Of a stretch of 7,733 bases of DNA, positions 1 through 5,300 are shown piece by piece. The DNA is from HGM04593 sp045631905 (GTDB taxonomy: Bacteria; Bacteroidota; Bacteroidia; Bacteroidales; Bacteroidaceae). The position numbers and the translations under genes are program-made. The notes under the pieces were generated by a model. It saw only the letters and a list, made by a program, of their open reading frames with translations. It did not search any database and was not told the origin of the DNA. Each line of letters starts with the position of its first letter. The stretch's first letter is position 1. The stretch covers positions 1-7,733 of the forward strand of contig JAZQVO010000035.1 of the NCBI GenBank assembly GCA_045631905.1, given 5' to 3'.

Positions 1-354
1 AAGAAAAATGGCTTGCCATTTTGCGCCGCCAAGCGAGTTCCGGACACCCCAAAAATATCAGCTACGTTTTTCGTTAAGAAAGCGACCCATGCGCAGAGGT
101 CTTTGGTACTTTCTGTCGGCACAGAAAGTACGTAAAAAAAAGGTGTTGTTCCCCGGTTATTCTCTCTATAAAACAAAATTTTCATATGTTCTTTGTCGCG
201 TAAAGAACCAAACGCCCGGCTTTTAACGGTGCCTGTGTCTTTTTTGGAGATTACCTTTGCTTATAATTTGCTTTATAATCATAAGGTTGTTCATTGATGC
301 GCATTAAAGCTTTTAGAAAAACGAGCATCAGTATTTTGGGGAAAAGTGGAGGAC
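1..354. other. Non-coding region with three short inverted repeats
   Basis: I see no supported gene here. Three perfect inverted repeats stand out: 5-22 (8-bp arms, 2-nt loop), 106-131 (11-bp arms GTACTTTCTGT and its complement, loop CGGC), and 188-208 (7-bp arms GTTCTTT/AAAGAAC, 7-nt loop). None is followed by a T-run on either strand, so they are not ordinary terminators. A 72-codon frame (8-226, plus) spans all three. Its product is basic and of low complexity, and there is no clear leader, so I regard it as a by-product of the repeats. The right part (216-354) is AT-rich and contains a lone TACCTTTG box at 252-259 with no -33 partner or gene to serve. The cluster could be one copy of a dispersed intergenic repeat or a structured RNA; that is inference. 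Confidence 0.4.
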
Positions 355-355
355 A

Positions 356-390
356 CAAAAAAACAGCTCCTCTTTTTCAAGAGGAGCTGT
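356..390 (-). terminator. Intrinsic terminator of the thyA-folA operon
   Basis: Perfect 10-bp arms at 363-372 and 381-390 (ACAGCTCCTC / GAGGAGCTGT) enclose an 8-nt loop. On the minus strand the hairpin is followed at once by a run of seven T (A-run 357-363 on the plus strand). It lies about 30 nt past the folA stop codon, where the operon transcript should end. On the plus strand no T-run follows, so termination is expected only for minus-strand transcripts. Confidence 0.9.
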
Positions 391-419
391 AAAGGTGAAA
401 CGTCTGCCGAAGATTAAAC

Positions 420-914
420 CTAAACGCGTCTTAGGTAGGTGACAAAACAGTAGTCGTGTGTGTGCTTTTCGTCGGCATAGTGGTTCTCTGTTTCGATAAC
501 CTCCCACTCGCGCTTGTCGAAAGCGGGGAAAAAGGCATCGGCCTCGGCCGGGGTATCCTTAATCTCGGTGAGGCATAATATGTCGGCGATGGGTAGTGCG
601 CTGTTGTAAAGTTGCTCCCCTCCAATAATGTAGACAATCTCCTCGTCTATGCAATTACTCAAAGCCTCTTGTAACGAGGTAAAGTGTTCGGCACCGGGGA
701 AGTTGCTCTCCTTGCGCGATAGTACGATGTTGCGACGGTTGGGCAACGCTCCCTTCGGTAGTGAACGAAAGGTGTTGCTACCCATAATGATAGTGTGCCC
801 CGTTGTGAGCTCTTTGAACCGTTTAAGGTCGTTGGGCAACCAATATATTAGTTTGTTCTCGTGCCCTATGGCGTTGTTCTCGGCTATGGCGGCTATAAGT
901 GCAACTTTATACAT
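420..914 (-). CDS. folA: Dihydrofolate reductase (type I, chromosomal)
   Basis: Cytoplasmic enzyme that reduces 7,8-dihydrofolate to tetrahydrofolate with NADPH, keeping one-carbon metabolism supplied after thymidylate synthesis. The 164-residue length fits bacterial DHFR (E. coli has 159). Visible family features are the N-terminal strand with AENNAIG (residues 11-17, the Met20-loop region), the acidic catalytic residue Asp29 in LPNDLKRFK (equivalent to E. coli Asp27), the LPNRRNIVLSR segment with Arg60 (equivalent to Arg57, which binds the folate glutamate), YIIGGEQLY with the conserved Gly-Gly (98-99) at the cofactor site, and Thr116 (equivalent to Thr113). Two usual residues differ: Tyr24 stands where E. 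coli has Trp22, with Trp25 next to it, and Ser46 replaces Arg44, which contacts the NADPH 2'-phosphate. The start codon lies 18 nt past the thyA stop, so the two are very likely cotranscribed. The stop is TAG and a strong terminator follows. Confidence 0.95.
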   Translation of the reverse strand: MYKVALIAAIAENNAIGHENKLIYWLPNDLKRFKELTTGHTIIMGSNTFRSLPKGALPNRRNIVLSRKESNFPGAEHFTSLQEALSNCIDEEIVYIIGGEQLYNSALPIADILCLTEIKDTPAEADAFFPAFDKREWEVIETENHYADEKHTHDYCFVTYLRRV

Positions 915-932
915 GGTGTCTGCTTTTATGGG

Positions 933-1727
933 TTATACCGAAACCTCCGCCTTTATGTGGGGGTGTGCTTCGTAATTTTCCAATGAGAAATCCTCGAACT
1001 TGAACCCGAAAATATCCTTTACATCGGGGTTTATTGCCATGTGTGGTAGTTTCTTGGGCTCGCGGGTGAGTTGTAGCTTGGCTTGCTCTATGTGGTTGAG
1101 GTAGAGGTGAGCGTCGCCAAGTGTGTGAACAAAATCTCCCGGTTTCAGCCCTGTGACCTGTGCCATCATGAGTAGCAACAAGGAGTATGATGCGATGTTG
1201 AACGGTACGCCCAAGAAGCAGTCGGCACTACGCTGGTATAGTTGCAGGCTCAAACGGCCGTCGGCAACATAAAACTGAAACATTGCATGGCAGGGTGGCA
1301 GGTTCATGTTTTTTATGTCGGCTACGTTCCATGCGTTCACTATTATGCGTCGCGAGTCGGGGTTCTTTTTGAGTGTCTCCACCACCTCCGATATCTGGTC
1401 GATGTGCCCCCCGTCGTACGAGGGCCACGAACGCCACTGATAGCCGTATATGTGCCCGAGGTCGCCGTTCTCGTCGGCCCACTCGTTCCATATTCTCACC
1501 CCGTTATCTTGCAGGTATTTTACGTTTGTGTCGCCGTTGAGGAACCACAAAAGCTCGTGAATTATCGATTTTAGGTGCAGTTTCTTGGTTGTGAGGCAGG
1601 GGAAGCCCTCTTCGAGGTTGAAACGCATCTGGTGCCCAAACACGCTTAATGTTCCGGTTCCTGTGCGGTCCTCTTTCTTTGTTCCTTCGGTAAGAATCCT
1701 GTTGAGCAGGTCTAAATATTGCTTCAT
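933..1727 (-). CDS. thyA: Thymidylate synthase
   Basis: Converts dUMP and 5,10-methylenetetrahydrofolate to dTMP and dihydrofolate in the cytoplasm; this is the de novo dTMP route. At 264 residues it equals E. coli ThyA in length, and key residues fall at the same numbers: Arg21 in RTGTGT (phosphate binding), Arg126-Arg127 in PDSRRIIV, catalytic Cys146 in PPCHAMFQF, Arg166-Ser167 and Asp169 in YQRSADCFLG, Asn177 in PFNIAS, and His207 and Tyr209 in GDAHLYLNH. It is intact, with the C-terminus ending AEVSV. The chosen ATG gives the usual N-terminus MKQYLDLL. It is the first gene of a minus-strand operon with folA, which recycles the dihydrofolate this enzyme makes. A possible -7 box lies about 30 nt upstream of the start. 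Confidence 0.97.
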   Translation of the reverse strand: MKQYLDLLNRILTEGTKKEDRTGTGTLSVFGHQMRFNLEEGFPCLTTKKLHLKSIIHELLWFLNGDTNVKYLQDNGVRIWNEWADENGDLGHIYGYQWRSWPSYDGGHIDQISEVVETLKKNPDSRRIIVNAWNVADIKNMNLPPCHAMFQFYVADGRLSLQLYQRSADCFLGVPFNIASYSLLLLMMAQVTGLKPGDFVHTLGDAHLYLNHIEQAKLQLTREPKKLPHMAINPDVKDIFGFKFEDFSLENYEAHPHIKAEVSV

Positions 1728-1757
1728 GTTCAGTATGTTTTTTAGAAACTATTTGTG

Positions 1758-1765
1758 CGAAGATA
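1758..1765 (-). promoter_or_regulatory. Possible thyA -7 promoter box
   Basis: The minus strand reads TATCTTCG, one mismatch from the Bacteroidetes primary-sigma -7 consensus TAnnTTTG, and lies about 30 nt upstream of the thyA ATG. The nearest TTTG on that strand is only 14 nt further upstream, closer than the usual spacing for the -33 element. Placement is plausible but weakly supported. Confidence 0.4.
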
Positions 1766-2069
1766 GTGATTTTTCTTCACAAAGAGCTACTGTTTTGCAA
1801 ATAAATGCTTTCTCGTTTCAATGAATGTTTGGGTATGCCGGAGGTGATAAGCTGTTTTCTTTTAACATTTCCACTTGCTTGCAAGTGAGAAAGACCACAG
1901 GGCGAGGGGGATAAAGTACAACCATTCTCTCAACCCTTCGGAACTGTTTTTTTTGGTGACTTTTCAATAAAGAATTTGTTTTTTGTGGTAAAAAAACTGT
2001 AAGTGGTAAAATATTGATTTTGTATTAAAAAGGACCAAAATGGACCAAGAGAAATTATAAAACAAGAGA

Positions 2070-2077
2070 TAATTTTG
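2070..2077 (+). promoter_or_regulatory. Possible distal -7 box for the BspA-like gene
   Basis: TAATTTTG fits TAnnTTTG exactly. A transcript starting just after it would have a leader of roughly 150 nt that includes the small hairpin at 2097-2122. No clear -33 TTTG is seen at the expected distance; the GGACCAA direct repeat sits just upstream instead, which could be an activator site (inference). Confidence 0.3.
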
Positions 2078-2170
2078 CAAAAAATTGGCCCGAGTAAATC
2101 GTATTTGCCAACCTTTACGATTCTTTTAACATAATTTAATAAATGGAGGGGTAATTAGGGGGGTGTTTTG

Positions 2171-2178
2171 TAAATTTG
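2171..2178 (+). promoter_or_regulatory. Possible proximal -7 box for the BspA-like gene
   Basis: TAAATTTG fits TAnnTTTG exactly and lies 56 nt upstream of the ATG at 2235, a normal leader length. A matching -33 TTTG is not evident. The box is flanked by the two copies of the 12-bp repeat AACATAATTTAA (2128-2139 and 2180-2191). Confidence 0.4.
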
Positions 2179-2234
2179 CAACATAATTTAACATATAGGG
2201 ATAAGTGATTATAAACAAACAATATTTATTCATT

Positions 2235-2303
2235 ATGAAAAGGACTTACTTAAAACAACTGTTGGCAACTATTTTGTTGCTGTGCAGTAGCGTGGCAAAT
2301 GCC
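2235..2303 (+). other. Signal peptide of the BspA-like protein
   Basis: Codons 1-23. There is a positively charged n-region (K2, R3, K7), a hydrophobic core at about residues 9-17, and a c-region SSVANA with small residues at -1 and -3, giving predicted cleavage before His24. Cys17 is preceded by Leu-Leu-Leu, which does not fit a lipoprotein box, so a Sec/SPI substrate is favoured. Confidence 0.85.
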
Positions 2304-5300
2304 CACGATTTTGAAGTCGGTGGCATCTATTACAACATCACCAATGCCACGGCAAAAACCGTAGAAGTGACCTGCAAGGGTAGCGATTCTAACGAGTACT
2401 TGAATGAGTATAGCGGTGAGGTAACCATACCTGCAACGGTAACCTACAACGGAATAACTTATAGCGTCACAAGCATAGGAGACTACGCGTTCTATGCCTG
2501 CGAAGATTTGCAGACAGTATTATTGCCCAACAGCATTGAAAGTATAAAACGCGGTGCCTTTGCACACACCGGTATTAGCTCTATTACAATACCGGCGAGC
2601 GTAACCGGTGCTATAGACTACGATATGTTCTATATGTGTAGTTCATTAAATGAGATTGTAGTAGACGAGAATAACAAAGTTTATGATTCTCGCGAGGGCT
2701 GTAACGCAATTGTAAAGACCGCCAATAACGAAATTATAGTAGGTTCTAACAATTCAACAATACCTGCCGGCATCGTATCAATCGGCGAGAGAGCATTTGA
2801 TAGTAGAATAGGGCTCGAAGAACTTATATTGCCAAGCGGTTTTAAAACAATCGGCGAGTCTGCTTTTCGTGCTTGTTCGGGGTTGAAGAAAGTGTATATT
2901 TCTGAAACTGTAACGAGTATTGGACAAGGAGCCTTTGGTGTCTGCTCCGAAATAGAGAGCATAGTAGTAGATGAAAATAATAAGGTGTTAGACTCACGCG
3001 AAGATTGTAACGCCATCATACATACATCTACAAACAGCTTGCTCGTAGGTTGTAAAAACTCATTCATTCCCACAACCATCACATCGATTGGTGCATACGC
3101 ATTCTTTCATACCAATAAACTAGAGTTTATCTTAATTCCTGCATCTGTAACTTCGATAGGAGATTGGGCATTCTATGGTTGCTCTTCGCTCAAATGTATG
3201 GCATCTATGGCCACAACCGCTCCGTCTTTGGGCACCTATTCCTTAGGTGATGGCTTCGCTTATTTAACAGGTACATTATATACACCTTATTCCACTACTG
3301 ACAATTACTCGGAGTGGAATAAATATTTTGAAACACAAAATATGGTATATCCCTCAGAATGTGGCGACAATGTCATTAGTTGTATTATATCAGACGTTCT
3401 GCACATTTGGGGCGCAGGTAATATGCGTGATATGAACATCGAGTGGGATGATTATTCCCCCTGGTATGGAGGTGACAAACAAAAGGAATTCTCTTCAGTT
3501 AAGATACATCACGGAGTTAAATCTATTGGCTACGGAGCTTTTTACGATTGTCAAAATTATAAGTCGATAGAGATTCCAAACAGCGTAACAAGCATAGGAG
3601 AATACGCGTTCTATCGTTGCAGAGGCCTCGCAAGCGTAACAATCCCGGGCAGCGTAACAAGCATAGGGGACAAGGCGTTCCTGTATTGCTCCGGCCTCAA
3701 AAGCGTAACAATCCCGGGTAGCGTAACAAGCATAGGAAACTACGCGTTCGATAGTTGCACCGGCCTCACAAGCATCACAATCCCCGAGGGCGTAACAAGC
3801 ATAGGAGACAGAGCGTTCCGTGAATGCACCGGCCTCACCAGCGTAACAATCCCGGGCAGCGTAACAAGCATAGGAGACTACGCGTTCGATGGTTGCATCC
3901 GCCTCACAAGCATCACAATCCCGGGCAGCGTAACAAGCATAGGAAACTACGCGTTCGATGGTTGCACCGGCCTCACCAGCGTAACAATCCCGGGCAGCGT
4001 AACAAGCATAGGAGACTACGCGTTCAATGGTTGCGACGGCCTCACAAGCATAACAATCCCCGCCAGCGTAACAAGTATAGGAAACAGAGCGTTCTATGGT
4101 TGCACCGGCCTCACAAGCATAGAGGTTGAAAGCGGAAACACAAAATATGATAGTCGCGGTGGTTGCAACGCCATTATAGAGACAGCGACAAACACTTTGA
4201 TTACAGGTTGCAAAAACACCATAATCCCCGAGGGCGTAACAAGCATAGGAGACAGAGCGTTCTATGAATGCAGAGGCCTCATAAGCATAACAATCCCCGC
4301 GGGTGTAACAAGCATAGGAAACAGAGCGTTCTATGGTTGCGACGGCCTCACCAGCGTAACAATCGGCAACGGCGTAACAAGCATAGGAGAAGGCGCGTTC
4401 TATAGTTGCCCCGGCCTCACCAGCGTAACAATCCCCAATAGCGTAACAAGCATAGAAAGCTCAGCGTTCAGTAATTGCACCGGCCTCACAAGCGTAACAA
4501 TCGGCAACGGCGTAACAAGCATAGGAGGCTACGCGTTCGCTTCGTGCACCGGCCTCACAAGCATAACAATCCCGGGTAGCGTAACAAGCATAGGAAACTA
4601 CGCGTTCTCTTGGTGCGACGGCCTCACAAGCATAACATCACTTATCCCGGCCGAAAACCTTTTTGCAATAGATAGCTATGTGTTCAATGGTGTTGATAAA
4701 ACCACGTGCACCCTATATGTGCCCGCAGGCGCAAAGGCAACCTACCAGGCAACCAACGGTTGGAAGGCATTTACCAACATAGAGGAGTTATTAACAACCA
4801 CCTTCCCTGCATATTTTACAACCGAAGATGGCCTTCCCGGTGAGTTGCAAGGCGATAACTATGTATGGGAATCGGAAACAATGCGCTTTGAGACTGCCAA
4901 AGAATCTATACGTCTCACAGTGTTTGAAACAAATGCACCCGATGCATATAATAACCTCCCCATGGTGGCACTCGGCGAGCTCGAATTTTACGATGGCAAC
5001 GGCAATAAAATAGCATACACAGCCGACAACGTTACCACAAACTCACTCGAAAGCACCGAAGGCTCGCTTGCAGGTCTTTGCGACGGTGACTATTCAACAT
5101 TTTACCACTCTACGTGGAAAAACGGTACTACACCCGGTAGCCACGTATACGTAGAGGTGAATTTCCCACAGGCAGTAGATGCGTTGAGCGTGAAAATAGT
5201 GGGCCGTACCACACAAAGATTGGTACCCACCAAGATAGGATTAACCGACGGAGGCGTGCTCTGTGGATTTCCTCCTGTATCTGGTAGTTGTGGTGAGAAC

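Larger units (their letters stand above)
1728..2234. other. Divergent intergenic region between thyA and the BspA-like gene
   Basis: This AT-rich stretch has no supported gene or RNA. It should hold the promoters for thyA (leftward) and the large surface-protein gene (rightward). Short structures seen are a 7-bp inverted repeat CACTTGC/GCAAGTG at 1872-1887; a direct repeat GTGGTAAAA at 1985-1993 and 2003-2011; GGACCAA at 2032-2038 and 2042-2048, one helical turn apart; an inverted repeat AATCGTA/TACGATT at 2097-2122; and a 12-bp direct repeat AACATAATTTAA at 2128-2139 and 2180-2191. Their roles are not known. No purine-rich Shine-Dalgarno sequence precedes the ATG at 2235; an AT-rich leader without one is usual in Bacteroidetes. 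Confidence 0.6.

Noticed and set aside
8..226. 72-codon plus-strand frame with a basic, low-complexity product
   Set aside because: It has no recognisable family or leader and runs through three inverted repeats; more likely non-coding.
252..259. TACCTTTG box as a promoter for a small RNA
   Set aside because: It fits the -7 consensus, but there is no -33 partner and no gene or terminator downstream on the plus strand.
1228..1574. Frames on both strands inside thyA
   Set aside because: They overlap an intact, residue-perfect thymidylate synthase in other frames.
1872..1887. CACTTGC/GCAAGTG inverted repeat as a terminator or riboswitch element
   Set aside because: The loop is only 2 nt, no T-run follows, and no gene ends nearby; at most a protein-binding site.
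2681..3082. 133-codon minus-strand frame, with similar ones at 5534-5815, 5831-6052, 6197-6391, 6695-7063 and 7082-7342
   Set aside because: All lie antisense to the BspA-like gene and mirror its repeats; no independent start signals.
3824..4129. 101-codon plus-strand frame rich in Arg, His and Pro
   Set aside because: It is the +2 shadow of the LRR_5 units, repeating with the same 69-nt period.
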